A DNA stretch of 34,626 bases from Trueperaceae bacterium (GCA_007128755.1 SKWV01000455.1:1-34626), one strand, 5' to 3'. Positions 8,747 through 17,634 are shown, numbered from the stretch's first letter. The notes: generated by a model not told the origin, from the letters alone. Program-made: numbers and translations.

Positions 8747-9472
8747 TCAGCTGGCCGCAGGCAGCTCCCCAGGATCGGCGCCTGCGTGCTCCTCGCCGTC
8801 GAGAGCGGCGACGAGGTCGGCCGCGGTCGCGATGTGCCGCTCGAGCCCCCGCACCGCGCGCTCGACGTCGCCCGCCTCGACGGCGTCGACGATCGGGAGG
8901 TGGTTGTAGACGATGGTCATCGTGTCGTCGTTCTGCAGGTTCCGTAGCGCCATGATCTGCCGAACCCGCATGTTGAGATCCCGCCAAGCCTCTCGCAGGA
9001 GCCCGTGATCGGCCATCTCGATGAGGCGCTCGTGGAAACGCTCGTCCTCCTCCGACAGCCGCGCCCAGTCGCCTGCCGCCGCCGAGGCCTCCATCGCGTC
9101 GCATCCGGCCCGCAGCACCCGCCCCGTCTCGGCGGCGTCGCGCGCCATCGCACGGCGCAACGCGAAGGTCTCGAGGAGGCTGCGAAGGCTGTACACCTCC
9201 TCGACGTCGGCAGCCGTCAAGCGACGCACGGTCGTGCCCCGGTACGGAATCGTCTCGACGAGGTGACTGTTCGCGAGCAGCTGCAGGGCCTCTCGCACGG
9301 GGGCGCGGCTCACGCCGAGGCGCGCGGCGATGTCGGTCTCGACGAGGGCGTCGCCCGGCTTGAACTCGCCCCCGAGGATCGCGGCTTGCAGCGCGTCGGC
9401 GATCTGTTGCCTGAGGGGCCGCGTGTCGATGCCGGCCAGGTTGGATCGCGGGGTCTGGAGGTCGCCCATCAT
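8747..9472 (-). CDS. GntR-family transcriptional regulator, FCD subfamily
   Basis: An N-terminal winged helix (R-Q-Q-I-A-D-A-L...L-G-V-S-R-A-P-V-R-E-A-L-Q) is followed by an all-helical FCD effector domain. Probable metal ligands of the FCD domain are the Asp and His of D-E-R-F-H-E-R, the His of Y-N-H-L-P-I and the His of L-E-R-H-I. With the start at 9472 the protein has 241 residues, normal for the subfamily; AAGGAAGGA is five bases before this ATG. An ATG at 9493 is in frame, but would place this ribosome site inside the coding region. ATG at 9469 is a close alternative. FCD regulators usually repress until a small organic or amino acid effector binds. Identical operators in front of its own gene, the block 1 operon and block 2 suggest it controls all three. 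Confidence 0.93.
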   Translation of the reverse strand: MMGDLQTPRSNLAGIDTRPLRQQIADALQAAILGGEFKPGDALVETDIAARLGVSRAPVREALQLLANSHLVETIPYRGTTVRRLTAADVEEVYSLRSLLETFALRRAMARDAAETGRVLRAGCDAMEASAAAGDWARLSEEDERFHERLIEMADHGLLREAWRDLNMRVRQIMALRNLQNDDTMTIVYNHLPIVDAVEAGDVERAVRGLERHIATAADLVAALDGEEHAGADPGELPAAS

Positions 9473-9484
9473 GCAGTTCCTTCC

Positions 9485-9513
9485 TTGACACATCCCGGTC
9501 GGGACCCTATCCT
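9485..9513 (+). promoter_or_regulatory. Promoter of block 2 (glycosidase-like gene onward)
   Basis: On the plus strand, a perfect TTGACA (9485-9490) and TATCCT (9508-9513, 4 of 6) are separated by 17 bases. The operator palindrome starts six bases after the -10 box, at the expected transcription start near 9520. The -35 box overlaps, on the opposite strand, the ribosome binding site of the divergent regulator gene. Confidence 0.75.
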
Positions 9514-9519
9514 AACGCT

Positions 9520-9537
9520 ATTGTCGACAATCGACAG
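9520..9537 (+). promoter_or_regulatory. Putative GntR operator O2, shared by divergent promoters
   Basis: This is the reverse complement of operator O1 over all 18 bases, with the perfect palindrome ATTGTCGACAAT at 9520-9531. It lies between the two divergent promoters, six bases beyond the -10 box of the rightward one and ten beyond that of the leftward one. A single bound dimer could therefore block both the regulator gene and block 2. Confidence 0.82.
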
Positions 9538-9541
9538 GGCG

Positions 9542-9570
9542 AGCATAGGCAGCGCCCGAGTCGGTGTCAA
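9542..9570 (-). promoter_or_regulatory. Promoter of the GntR regulator gene
   Basis: On the minus strand, TTGACA (9565-9570) and TATGCT (9542-9547, 4 of 6) are separated by 17 bases (9548-9564). The predicted start near 9535 runs straight into operator O2, as expected for autorepression, and leaves a leader of about 60 bases before the start codon. Confidence 0.75.
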
Positions 9571-9644
9571 GGGCATTCGAACCCGGTTTCGTCGCGCACC
9601 TTCTGCGCCGACGTCTCGGTACCCGAACAACCCGGAGGTACGTC

Positions 9645-11069
9645 GTGGCCGCACCAGATCCCGCAGAGAAGTTCGTCGCCGTCCAGATCAGCCCGGTCAG
9701 CTTCATCGACGAGGGCGTCGATCAGGTGCTGGACACGCTCCAGGAGCGCATCGGCGTGAACGTCCTGATGATCGGCACCGTATCATGGCTCGGCTTGAAG
9801 GCCGGACGCTCGATCTCCCACAAGCTCGACGGCTGGCCCGACCATGGCGTCCCGGAGCCTTTCGCCATGAAGGGTGGCGCCTACTTCGATCCCGACCCCG
9901 CCTACTACGGCAAGACCCTGATCAAGGACTTCAAGGCGAAGGACCCCGAGATGGCCGGGCGCAACGTCCTCGAGATGGTCATCCCAGCGGCGCGCGCCCG
10001 GGGCATGCAGGTCTTCATCGAACTGATGGAGCCCTTCTTCAAGTACGCCGGGCACGGCTCGGTGAACAACGTCGCGATCCCGAACCTACCGCAGCTCCTC
10101 GAGGTCGACCTGTTCGGGCGGATCGGCGGCGAGCCGAGCACGAGCAATCCCGACTACCGCAACTGGATCCTGTCGATGGTCGAGGACCAGGTGCGCAACT
10201 ATGACCTCGACGGCGTGATGTGGTGCAACGAACGCCGCAGCCCGCTCGACCAGATGATCGCCGGGCAGGCGCCGACCGACTTCGGCCCCGCAGCGCGGCG
10301 CGAGGCGATCGAACGCGGCATCGACGTAGAGCGAGTCCGCATCGCCTTCCAGGAGGTCTGGACGTACTTCCAGCAGGCGCGATCGGGGACCGCGTTCGTG
10401 GACGGTGCGTTCATCGAGTTCCTACGCGTGCTCTTCCGCAACCCCGAGATCCTCATCTGGGAGCGCTTCTGGCTGGAGCGCAACAAGGACCTCGACCGGG
10501 AGCTCTACGGCCTGGTGAAGTGGTGCGACCCGAACCTCTCCTTCGGCCTCAACGTCTGGAACCGCAACCACTTCAACCCGTTCCGCAAGGCGCAGTGGCC
10601 GTGGGAGGAGCAGACCCTCTATGCCGACTGGGTCAAGCCAATCACGTACCAGCACCAGTCCGGCCTCATCTACCACAACGAGCAGTCCGACCTGCACAAG
10701 AGCATCCTTCGCGACCTCACGCCCGAAGAGTTCACGCCCATCATGTACAAGCTTCTCGGCCTGCAGGAGGCGCCGTGGGAGGAGGTCGTGCAGACCGGTA
10801 TGGACCCCGACACGTACGTGCGCGGCCAGTGCGCCGACGCCGTGCGCGGCGTCGACGGCAAGGCCAAGGTCTACATGGGCATCGGCGTCGACGCCCCGCG
10901 GTCGCGCGAGGACCAGGCGGTCTGCACGCCCGACATCGTGCGCCGCAGTGTGCTCGCGACCTACGAGGCGGGCGGTGAAGGCGTCGTCTTCTCCCCCAAC
11001 TACGCCAGCATGAAGCTCACCAATCTCGACGGCGCCGCCGAGGCGCTCACGGAACTAGGGCTCAGGTAG
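9645..11069 (+). CDS. TIM-barrel glycoside-hydrolase-like protein
   Basis: A 474-residue protein from a GTG at 9645, preceded by GGAGG at six bases. An in-frame ATG at 9564 has no ribosome site, and the extra 27 residues look unlike a protein start. The sequence resembles family 10-like or hypothetical glycosyl hydrolases with an (alpha/beta)8 barrel: V-F-I-E-L-M-E-P-F-F on one strand, N-Y-D-L-D-G-V-M-W-C-N-E-R-R near 187-198 (Glu196 a candidate acid/base at the end of a strand) and G-G-E-G-V-V-F-S-P-N-Y near the C-terminus. No signal peptide is seen, so it would act on imported material. It is the first gene after the operator-controlled rightward promoter, and it is followed by a solute-binding protein and peptidases. 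Neither sugar specificity nor activity is established; a non-catalytic or isomerase-like role is possible. Confidence 0.7.
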   Translation: MAAPDPAEKFVAVQISPVSFIDEGVDQVLDTLQERIGVNVLMIGTVSWLGLKAGRSISHKLDGWPDHGVPEPFAMKGGAYFDPDPAYYGKTLIKDFKAKDPEMAGRNVLEMVIPAARARGMQVFIELMEPFFKYAGHGSVNNVAIPNLPQLLEVDLFGRIGGEPSTSNPDYRNWILSMVEDQVRNYDLDGVMWCNERRSPLDQMIAGQAPTDFGPAARREAIERGIDVERVRIAFQEVWTYFQQARSGTAFVDGAFIEFLRVLFRNPEILIWERFWLERNKDLDRELYGLVKWCDPNLSFGLNVWNRNHFNPFRKAQWPWEEQTLYADWVKPITYQHQSGLIYHNEQSDLHKSILRDLTPEEFTPIMYKLLGLQEAPWEEVVQTGMDPDTYVRGQCADAVRGVDGKAKVYMGIGVDAPRSREDQAVCTPDIVRRSVLATYEAGGEGVVFSPNYASMKLTNLDGAAEALTELGLR

Positions 11070-11147
11070 CCGTCCCATCGCAGGCACGAAGCATGGCCGC
11101 TCCCGGCCGTCGCACGCCCCCTCCCCCTTCGGCACCACCCGCTCGAC

Positions 11148-11173
11148 ACCGCATGCCGCTCCACGGCAGCGGT
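11148..11173 (+). terminator. Hairpin between the glycosidase-like gene and the binding protein gene
   Basis: ACCGC-A-TGCCG pairs with CGGCA-GCGGT around a CTCCA loop, a 10-base-pair stem with one bulged A. No T tract follows. It ends 14 bases before the ATG of the binding protein gene, close to its ribosome site, so it may be a partial terminator or a 3'-end stabiliser that sets expression between the two genes. Confidence 0.45.
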
Positions 11174-11187
11174 CCTCAGGAGGTTCC

Positions 11188-12744
11188 ATGCGCTCTCTAC
11201 TCATCGCCCTCGTCCTCGTCTTAGCGACCACCGCCGGCGCGGCGTTCGCCCAGTCCCGCGATGCCGATACCCTGGTGATCGCCCAAGGCGCCGACGCCAC
11301 CTCGCTCGACCCCTCCAGCATCGGCTCGATCGTGGCCGACAACATCGCCAAGCACCTCTGGGCGAGCCTGCTCGAGATCACGCCCGACGGCGAGATCGTG
11401 CCCTACCTGGCAGAGTCCTTCGAGGTCTCGGACGACGGCACCGAGATCACCTTCCGGCTCTTCGAGGGTCTGCAGTGCCACGACGGTGAGGCGCTCACCG
11501 CCGAGGACGTGGCGTACACGTTCCAGCGCGCCGCGGACCCCGCCAACGCCTTCACCGGCAACACTCCCGGATTCATCTTCAACAGCCTCGGCTACGTCGA
11601 CGCGCGCGTCGACGACGAACTCACCGTCACGATCCTGACCGACGCGTACAGCTCCATCGCGCCCGGTCTCATCGCCGAGGTCCGCATCCACTGCAAGGAC
11701 TCCTACGAGGCCATGACGCTCGACGAGGCCGCCCTCCGCCCGATCGGCTCCGGTCCGTACCGGTTCGTCGAGTGGGTCCGCGACGAGCGTCTCGTGATGG
11801 AGCGCGCCGACACCTTCGATCTGCGTGAGGCGAACTTCGAGCGACTCGTCTGGCGGGTCATCCCCGAGGCGAGCACGCGCGCCGCGGAGCTCATCGCCGG
11901 CAACGTCGACATCGTGGACGCGATCGCGCCCGATCAGATCGACGCCGTCAACGCCGGTCCGGTCTCGCGCGTGCTGCCCGTCCCCGGCACGACCCGCGTC
12001 TTCCTCGGCTTCAACATGGGCGAGGCGTTCGACGGCGCGGAAGGCGGCGCTCAGGCGATCCGCGACACCGCGGTGCGTGTCGCGCTGCAGTACGCGGTCG
12101 ACGTCCCCACCATCTGCCGTACGCTCCTCGCCACCGAGTGCGACCGCGCCACCGGCATGGTCAACCCGCCCAACGCCCACCCGACGCTCGAGCCGTACCC
12201 GTTCGACCCGGAGCTCGCCGAGCAACTCCTCGACGAGGCCGGCTACCCGCGCGGCGCCGACGGCGTGCGCTTCAGCATCGACCTCGAGGTCCCGAGCGGC
12301 CGCGCCTACACCGACACCGCGCTCGTGATCGGCCAGTACCTGAGCGACATCGGCGTCCAGACGAACGTCGCCCTGCAGGACTTCGCCACGGTGTTCGTGC
12401 CCGCACTCATCGGCAAGACCGCCGGCCCCCTCTTCATGATCGGCTCGGGCGGCGCCATCTGGAGCGCCCAGTACGACATGGCCGACCTGCGGGCCCCAGA
12501 AGGCGCCACGAACTACGCCAGCTGGACCAACCCCGATTGGTTCTCGGGCTGGGACCGCCTTGGCCAGACCCGCGATCCCGCCGAGCAGGACGCGATCGTC
12601 AACGAGATGCTCGAGGTCTTCTACAACGATCCGCCTTGGCTCATGCTCTACTTCCAGCCGCTCTACTACGGCGCCTCCGAGCGCATCGAGTGGGAGCCGC
12701 GGCGCGACGCCCGGATCATCGTCGGCGGGGCGCGAGCGCGCTGA
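11188..12744 (+). CDS. ABC transporter substrate-binding protein, family 5 (peptide/opine type)
   Basis: A 518-residue SBP_bac_5 protein. Residues 1-21 are a Sec signal peptide (hydrophobic core L-L-I-A-L-V-L-V-L, probable cut after A-F-A), with no lipobox cysteine, so it should be free in the periplasm or wall space. Family marks include S-L-D-P near the mature N-terminus, D-G-E-A-L-T-A-E-D-V-A-Y-T-F-Q-R, G-S-G-P-Y-R-F-V-E-W and A-E-Q-L-L-D-E-A-G-Y-P. It delivers peptides or related solutes to a DppBC-type permease. No permease or ATPase gene is adjacent in block 2; the nearest permeases are in block 3. AGGAGG five bases before the ATG fixes the start. It belongs to the operator-controlled block 2. 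Confidence 0.93.
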   Translation: MRSLLIALVLVLATTAGAAFAQSRDADTLVIAQGADATSLDPSSIGSIVADNIAKHLWASLLEITPDGEIVPYLAESFEVSDDGTEITFRLFEGLQCHDGEALTAEDVAYTFQRAADPANAFTGNTPGFIFNSLGYVDARVDDELTVTILTDAYSSIAPGLIAEVRIHCKDSYEAMTLDEAALRPIGSGPYRFVEWVRDERLVMERADTFDLREANFERLVWRVIPEASTRAAELIAGNVDIVDAIAPDQIDAVNAGPVSRVLPVPGTTRVFLGFNMGEAFDGAEGGAQAIRDTAVRVALQYAVDVPTICRTLLATECDRATGMVNPPNAHPTLEPYPFDPELAEQLLDEAGYPRGADGVRFSIDLEVPSGRAYTDTALVIGQYLSDIGVQTNVALQDFATVFVPALIGKTAGPLFMIGSGGAIWSAQYDMADLRAPEGATNYASWTNPDWFSGWDRLGQTRDPAEQDAIVNEMLEVFYNDPPWLMLYFQPLYYGASERIEWEPRRDARIIVGGARAR

Positions 12745-12758
12745 GCGTCTCGACCCCC

Positions 12759-14705
12759 ATGCACCTCGACGCACTGCTCGAGCTCCGCACCGTCTCCGAC
12801 CACGCACTCTCGCCCTCCGGTACGCACGCGGCCGCCGTCGTGACCCGCATCGTGCGCGACGCTCCGCCACGCTACGCGAGCCACATCCACCTCTACGACA
12901 CCTCGACCCTTGCCGGGACCGTGCTCACGCACGGTCCCGGCAAGGACACGCAGCCCGCCTTCAGCCCCGACGGACGCACCCTGGCGTTCCTCTCGGACCG
13001 GCAAGGAGGAGCACCGCAGCTCCACGTCATCGCGCTCGCCGGAGGCGAGGCGCGCTGCGTGAGCGACCTCCCCGCCGGCGTGACCGAGTTCGCCTGGCAC
13101 CCGAGCGGCGACTGGTGCGCGGTGGTGAGCCGCGGCGAGAAGGACCCGGACCTGGGCGGCCTAGGCCGCGTGATCACCCAGCCGTACTACAAGCAAGACG
13201 GCAACGGGTTCCGCTCCGATCGACCGGCGCAGGCTTGGCGGGTGGAGACGGACGGTACGACGACGCAGCTCACCGATGGCCCCACGAGCGTCTCCGACGT
13301 GATCTTCGACGCCGCCGGCGCGCTGCTCTTCGCGGCGGCGCGCACGGTCCGGGACGAGGGCTACTACTACCGCGACGTCTGGCGCCTCACCCAGGGCGAC
13401 GACGCGCCGAGCCCGCTCGTCGCCCAGGCGAACCCCCTCATCGCCAGCAAGCCGAGCGCAGCGCCGGGCCGCGCCGCCATCGCTTACCTGGCCCCCAGCG
13501 ACCCAGGTCGCATCAGCTCCCCGACCGGGCTCTGGGTCGTGCCGACCGCCGGCGGCATGCCGCGCCTGCTCACGCAAGACCTCGACTGCACCCCGCTCGT
13601 CGGCGGCGACGCACGCTACGGCCGCTACCCCTACGCACCGGCCTGGATCGACGACGACACGATCCTCGTCCTCGCGAACCGCCGTGGCAGCGCCTGCGTG
13701 GCCCGCGTCGACGTGGTGTCGGGCGAGCGCACCGACCTTCAAGAACCCGGCCGCGTGGTCACGGGTTTCGTCGCCTCCGGAGGCGTCATCGCCTTCACCT
13801 CCGAGACGGCCAACGCACCGGGCGAACTCTTCGTCCGGACGGCCTCGGGCGACGAGCTTCGGCTCAGCCGCGAGAACGACGCGTGGTCGGAGCGACACGC
13901 GCCGATCGCCGTCGATCCCGAGATCGTGCTCCCCACCGACGACGGCGAGGCGGAGATCTCGTACTGGACCCTCACGCCCCGGGAGCCGCGCTCCGATCGC
14001 GCGCTCGTGCTGCAGATCCATGGCGGCCCACGCACCACGTACGGCCACGGGTTCTCGTTCGAGATGCAGATCCTGGCGGCGCGGGGCTACACGGTCGTGT
14101 TCGGCAACCCGCGCGGCGGCGCCGGCTACGGCTACGCCTTCTCGGAGGCCATCACCGGCCGCGTCGGCACCATCGACGCCGACGACGTCATGGCGATCGC
14201 GCGGCACGCACGTGCGCGGCATACCGACGCAGGCGCGCCGATGCACGTGACCGGGGGCTCCTACGGCGGGTTCATGACCAACTGGCTGGTCGGGCAGACC
14301 GACACGTTCACCTCGGCCGTCACCCAGCGCTCGATCAGCAACTGGTCGTCGTTCTACGGCACGTCCGACGTCGGCTTCAGCTGGATCCACATCGAGACCG
14401 GTGGCAACCCCTGGGAGCACACGCAGCGCCTCTGGGACCAGAGCCCCATGAAACACGTGGCGAACGTCACCACGCCGCTGCTCATCCTCCACGCCGAGGA
14501 GGATCACCGCTGCCCGATCGAGCAGGCCGAGCAGTTCTTCGTCGCGCTCTGCGTGCTTGGCCGCGCTCCCGTGGAGCTCGTCCGCTTCCCGGACGAGGGG
14601 CACGACCTCTCTCGGTCCGGCCGTCCCGACCGACGCATCCATCGGCTCGAGGCGATCCTCGGTTGGTTCGAGCGGCACCCAGAGAGGAGGGCGCCCGGTG
14701 GCTGA
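12759..14705 (+). CDS. S9 family peptidase (acylaminoacyl peptidase/DPP-type)
   Basis: A 648-residue protein with an N-terminal beta-propeller (repeated P-D-G-R-T-L-A-F-L-S-like strands) and a C-terminal alpha/beta hydrolase domain. The catalytic triad is Ser501 (G-G-S-Y-G-G), Asp582 (E-E-D-H-R-C-P) and His615 (D-E-G-H-D-L), in the normal order. Such enzymes trim short or N-blocked peptides in the cytoplasm; no signal peptide is seen. The open frame extends far upstream, but only as a shadow inside the binding protein gene. The ATG at 12759, 14 bases after that gene's stop, gives the typical N-terminus M-H-L-D-A-L-L-E-L-R. Its ribosome site is poor, so translation may depend on the upstream gene. 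Confidence 0.93.
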   Translation: MHLDALLELRTVSDHALSPSGTHAAAVVTRIVRDAPPRYASHIHLYDTSTLAGTVLTHGPGKDTQPAFSPDGRTLAFLSDRQGGAPQLHVIALAGGEARCVSDLPAGVTEFAWHPSGDWCAVVSRGEKDPDLGGLGRVITQPYYKQDGNGFRSDRPAQAWRVETDGTTTQLTDGPTSVSDVIFDAAGALLFAAARTVRDEGYYYRDVWRLTQGDDAPSPLVAQANPLIASKPSAAPGRAAIAYLAPSDPGRISSPTGLWVVPTAGGMPRLLTQDLDCTPLVGGDARYGRYPYAPAWIDDDTILVLANRRGSACVARVDVVSGERTDLQEPGRVVTGFVASGGVIAFTSETANAPGELFVRTASGDELRLSRENDAWSERHAPIAVDPEIVLPTDDGEAEISYWTLTPREPRSDRALVLQIHGGPRTTYGHGFSFEMQILAARGYTVVFGNPRGGAGYGYAFSEAITGRVGTIDADDVMAIARHARARHTDAGAPMHVTGGSYGGFMTNWLVGQTDTFTSAVTQRSISNWSSFYGTSDVGFSWIHIETGGNPWEHTQRLWDQSPMKHVANVTTPLLILHAEEDHRCPIEQAEQFFVALCVLGRAPVELVRFPDEGHDLSRSGRPDRRIHRLEAILGWFERHPERRAPGG

Positions 14706-16212
14706 GTCGGCGTTCGAGCACCTTCGTGCCCGTCTGGCCGACGTGGTCGACATCCGGGGGGCGGAGTACCTCCTCAAGTGGGACCAGTCGACCTACATGC
14801 CACCTGGGGGCGCGCCTGCCAGGGCGCGCCAGCGTGCGCTGCTGAGCCAACTCGCCCACGAGCGGCTCGTCGATCCCGAGGTCGGTCGGCTCCTCGAGCG
14901 GGCCGAGCGGGAGGTCGCGGACGAACCGCCCGACGGTTTCGAGGCGGCCTTCGTGCGGGTGGCGCGACGCGACTTCGAGCGCGAGGCCGCGATCCCCCCC
15001 GCGTTCACACGCGCCTTCGGGGCGCACACGGCCGCCACCTACCAGACGTGGACGGAGGCCCGTCCCGCCGACGACGTGGCGCGCATGCTCCCACTGCTCG
15101 AGCGCACGCTCGACATGAGCCGCACCCTCGCGGGGTTCCAGGGCGCCGCCGAGCACGTCGCCGACCCGCTCATCGCGCGCAGCGACTTCGGCTTCACCGT
15201 GGCCATGCTGCGTCCGCTCTTCGCGCGCCTGCGCGCGACGCTCGTGCCGCTGGCGCGGCGCGTGCAGGCGTGCGAAGCGCCGCGCGACGACTTCGTGCGG
15301 CGCACGTACGCACTCGACGAGCAGTTCGCGTTCGCCGCGGCGCGCGTCGCGGAGTTCGGGTACGACATGCGCCGGGGGCGACTCGATCCGACCCACCACC
15401 CGTTCGCGATCGAGTTCAGCATCGACGACGTCCGCATCACCACGCGCGGGCGGCGCGATTACTTGGTCGAGGCGTTGGCGTGCACGTTCCACGAGAGCGG
15501 CCACGGCATGTACCACCAGGGGCTCGATCCACGCCTCGAAGCGACGCTGCTCGCCGACGGCACCTCGGCCGGCGTGCACGAGAGCCAGTCGCGCATGTGG
15601 GAGAACCGGATCGGCCGCTCGCGAGCGTTCTGGTCCTACGCCTTCGGCCCGCTGCAGGACGCCTTCCCCGACCAGCTCGCGGACGTCGACGCGGAGTCCT
15701 TCTACCGGGCCATGAACGTGGTACGCCCCGGCGTGATCCGGACGCGGGCCGACGAGCTCACCTACGACCTCCACGTCATCGTGCGCTTCGAGCTCGAGCT
15801 CGAGTTGCTCGAGGGCACGTTGGCGGTGGCGGACCTGAGCGAGGCCTGGCACGCGCGCTACGAAGAGGTGGTGGGCGTGCGCGCCGACACCGATCGCGAC
15901 GGCGTCCTGCAGGACGTGCACTGGTTCGCCGGCCCGATCGGCGGCGCCTTCCAGGGGTACACGCTCGGCAACGTCCTCGCGGCGCAGTTCTGGGACGCCG
16001 CCGTTGGTGAGCACCCGGAGGTTCCCGACGACGTGGCGCGCGGGCGGTTCGACACCCTGACGCGCTGGACGCGCGAGCGCATCCATCGGCACGGTCGTGC
16101 AATCGATCCCCTGGCGCTCATCGAGCAGGTGGCTGGCGGCCCCCTCGACACAGGCCCCTACGAGCGCTATCTGCGCGACAAGTACGAGGACCTCTACCCG
16201 AGCGCCGGCTGA
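14698..16212 (+). CDS. M32 family metallocarboxypeptidase (carboxypeptidase Taq type)
   Basis: A 504-residue protein, normal length for M32. The zinc motif is H-E-S-G-H at residues 265-269, and the family signature H-E-S-Q-S-R-M-W-E-N follows. The N-terminal W-D-Q-S-T-Y-M-P is also typical. M32 enzymes remove C-terminal residues one at a time from peptides inside the cell. The start is a GTG at 14698, overlapping the end of the S9 gene by eight bases, with GGAGG seven bases before it, so the two are coupled. Together the S9 and M32 enzymes would degrade peptides from both ends. Confidence 0.95.
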   Translation: MAESAFEHLRARLADVVDIRGAEYLLKWDQSTYMPPGGAPARARQRALLSQLAHERLVDPEVGRLLERAEREVADEPPDGFEAAFVRVARRDFEREAAIPPAFTRAFGAHTAATYQTWTEARPADDVARMLPLLERTLDMSRTLAGFQGAAEHVADPLIARSDFGFTVAMLRPLFARLRATLVPLARRVQACEAPRDDFVRRTYALDEQFAFAAARVAEFGYDMRRGRLDPTHHPFAIEFSIDDVRITTRGRRDYLVEALACTFHESGHGMYHQGLDPRLEATLLADGTSAGVHESQSRMWENRIGRSRAFWSYAFGPLQDAFPDQLADVDAESFYRAMNVVRPGVIRTRADELTYDLHVIVRFELELELLEGTLAVADLSEAWHARYEEVVGVRADTDRDGVLQDVHWFAGPIGGAFQGYTLGNVLAAQFWDAAVGEHPEVPDDVARGRFDTLTRWTRERIHRHGRAIDPLALIEQVAGGPLDTGPYERYLRDKYEDLYPSAG

Positions 16213-16401
16213 GCGCGGTCGCCGGTCCCGCCGTCGATCGCCAGCGAGGCGAGGCGCCCGGAAGACGACCGGCTACCACGTCGCGCGGGCTCGGGGCGGA
16301 GGGCCGACGCGCATGCTGCACCGTGTGGCCCGCACGCTCGGACGTCGGGGCCGGCATGCGACGATGGGTGGCGTGCACGACGAGAGTGGAGGGTCACGAC
16401 G
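16213..16401 (+). other. Intergenic stretch with no recognised element
   Basis: These 189 bases separate the M32 and M20 genes. No convincing -35/-10 pair, operator copy, strong hairpin or supported small gene was found. It ends with the GGAGGG ribosome site of the M20 gene. It may simply be a spacer within the block 2 transcript. Confidence 0.5.
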
Positions 16402-17634
16402 GTGAACGTAGACGGAGCGCGCCTGTGGGATCGTATCCAGCGCCTCGGACGCATCGGCGAGGTCGCCGCAGGCGGCATCGTGCGTCCTGCATACGGAGAC
16501 GCGCACGCGGAGGCCGCCGGCAGGGTGGCTGGCTGGATGCGCGAGGCCGGCCTCGAACCGGGCCTCGACGCGACCGGCAACCTGATCGCGGTGCTGCCGG
16601 GCTCGCGCCCCGAACTCGGGGCGATCGGCATTGGCTCCCACCTCGACACCGTCCCGAACGGGGGCGCCTTCGACGGCGCCCTCGGTGTGTTGGCGGCCCT
16701 CGAGGTGGCGCAGGCGCTGCACGAGCGGGGCGTGCGGCCTAAGCGGTCGGTCGCGGTGATCGGCTTCGCGGACGAGGAAGGCAACAACTTCGGCATCGGC
16801 GTGCTCTCGGCGCAGCTCTGGATCGACGAGATCTCGCCGGCCGACTACGGGTCCATCACCGACACGAAGGGCCGCGGGCTCGACGCGTACCTCGCTGCGT
16901 TCGGGGTCGCAGGCGTCCCGCGGGTGGCGCGCCCCGAGCTCGCCGGCTACCTCGAGCTGCATGTCGAACAGGGCCCCGTGCTCGACGCGGACGGCGGACG
17001 CGCCGCCGCGGTGGAGGGGATCGTCGGGATCTCGCGCACGACGGTGCGCTTCATCGGCGAGGCGAACCACGCCGGCACCACCCCCCTCGCCCTGCGCAAG
17101 GACGCGCTCCTCGGCGGCGCCGAGCTGGCACTCGCGGTCCGCCACCTGGGCGAGTCCACCGGCGATCGCGCCGTGACGACCGTCGGCGTGTTCGAGACCC
17201 TCCCGGGCGCCACCAACGTCATCCCCGGCGAGGTCCGCATGCGTGTCGAGATGCGCTCTCCCGACGAGGCCCTGATGGACGATCTGCGCGGACGCGTCGA
17301 GCGCGCCGCATGCGCGGCCGCGGAGCGTCACGGCCTCGAGGTGTCGCTCGAGGCATGGCACCACGCCCCGGCCGTTCCCATGCACCCAGCGGCGCTGCGG
17401 GCCACCCAGGAGGCGCTCGCCGACGCGGGCCTGCCCGTACGCACCATGCCCTCCTGGGCGGGGCACGACGCGAAGGTCCTCGCCCGGCGCATGCCGACCG
17501 GGATGCTCTTCGTGCCCAGCAACGGCGGGATCAGCCACGCACCGGGCGAGGCGACCGACCCGGAGGCGTGCGCGCTCGGCGCGGAAGCGCTCTTCCACGC
17601 CGTCGTCCGGCTGGCCCAGAGCGACGACCTCTGA
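16402..17634 (+). CDS. M20 family N-carbamoyl-amino acid/allantoate-type amidohydrolase
   Basis: A 410-residue bi-zinc amidohydrolase. Metal ligands: His80 (G-S-H-L-D-T), Asp91 (A-F-D-G-A), Glu126 (D-E-E-G, with Glu125 the likely general base), His187 (L-H-V-E-Q-G-P) and a late His in G-I-S-H-A-P-G-E. The H-x-E-Q-G-P-x-L-D and N-G-G-x-F-D-G-x-L-G-V segments mark the carbamoylase/allantoate amidohydrolase (AllC, AmaB) branch rather than aminopeptidases. It hydrolyses N-carbamoyl or ureido groups, the step after a cyclic amidohydrolase such as the one at 5879-7348. The start is GTG at 16402 with GGAGGG eight bases upstream. Exact substrate (carbamoyl amino acid or ureide) cannot be decided. Confidence 0.93.
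   Translation: MNVDGARLWDRIQRLGRIGEVAAGGIVRPAYGDAHAEAAGRVAGWMREAGLEPGLDATGNLIAVLPGSRPELGAIGIGSHLDTVPNGGAFDGALGVLAALEVAQALHERGVRPKRSVAVIGFADEEGNNFGIGVLSAQLWIDEISPADYGSITDTKGRGLDAYLAAFGVAGVPRVARPELAGYLELHVEQGPVLDADGGRAAAVEGIVGISRTTVRFIGEANHAGTTPLALRKDALLGGAELALAVRHLGESTGDRAVTTVGVFETLPGATNVIPGEVRMRVEMRSPDEALMDDLRGRVERAACAAAERHGLEVSLEAWHHAPAVPMHPAALRATQEALADAGLPVRTMPSWAGHDAKVLARRMPTGMLFVPSNGGISHAPGEATDPEACALGAEALFHAVVRLAQSDDL

Noticed and set aside
12138..12758. 207-residue N-terminal extension of the S9 peptidase
   Set aside because: It lies inside the binding protein gene in another frame and is Arg/Pro-rich without similarity to S9 proteins.
16312..16404. Possible small gene of 30 codons between the M32 and M20 genes
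   Set aside because: No ribosome site before its ATG, Arg/Gly/His-rich composition, and it overlaps the M20 start; no support.
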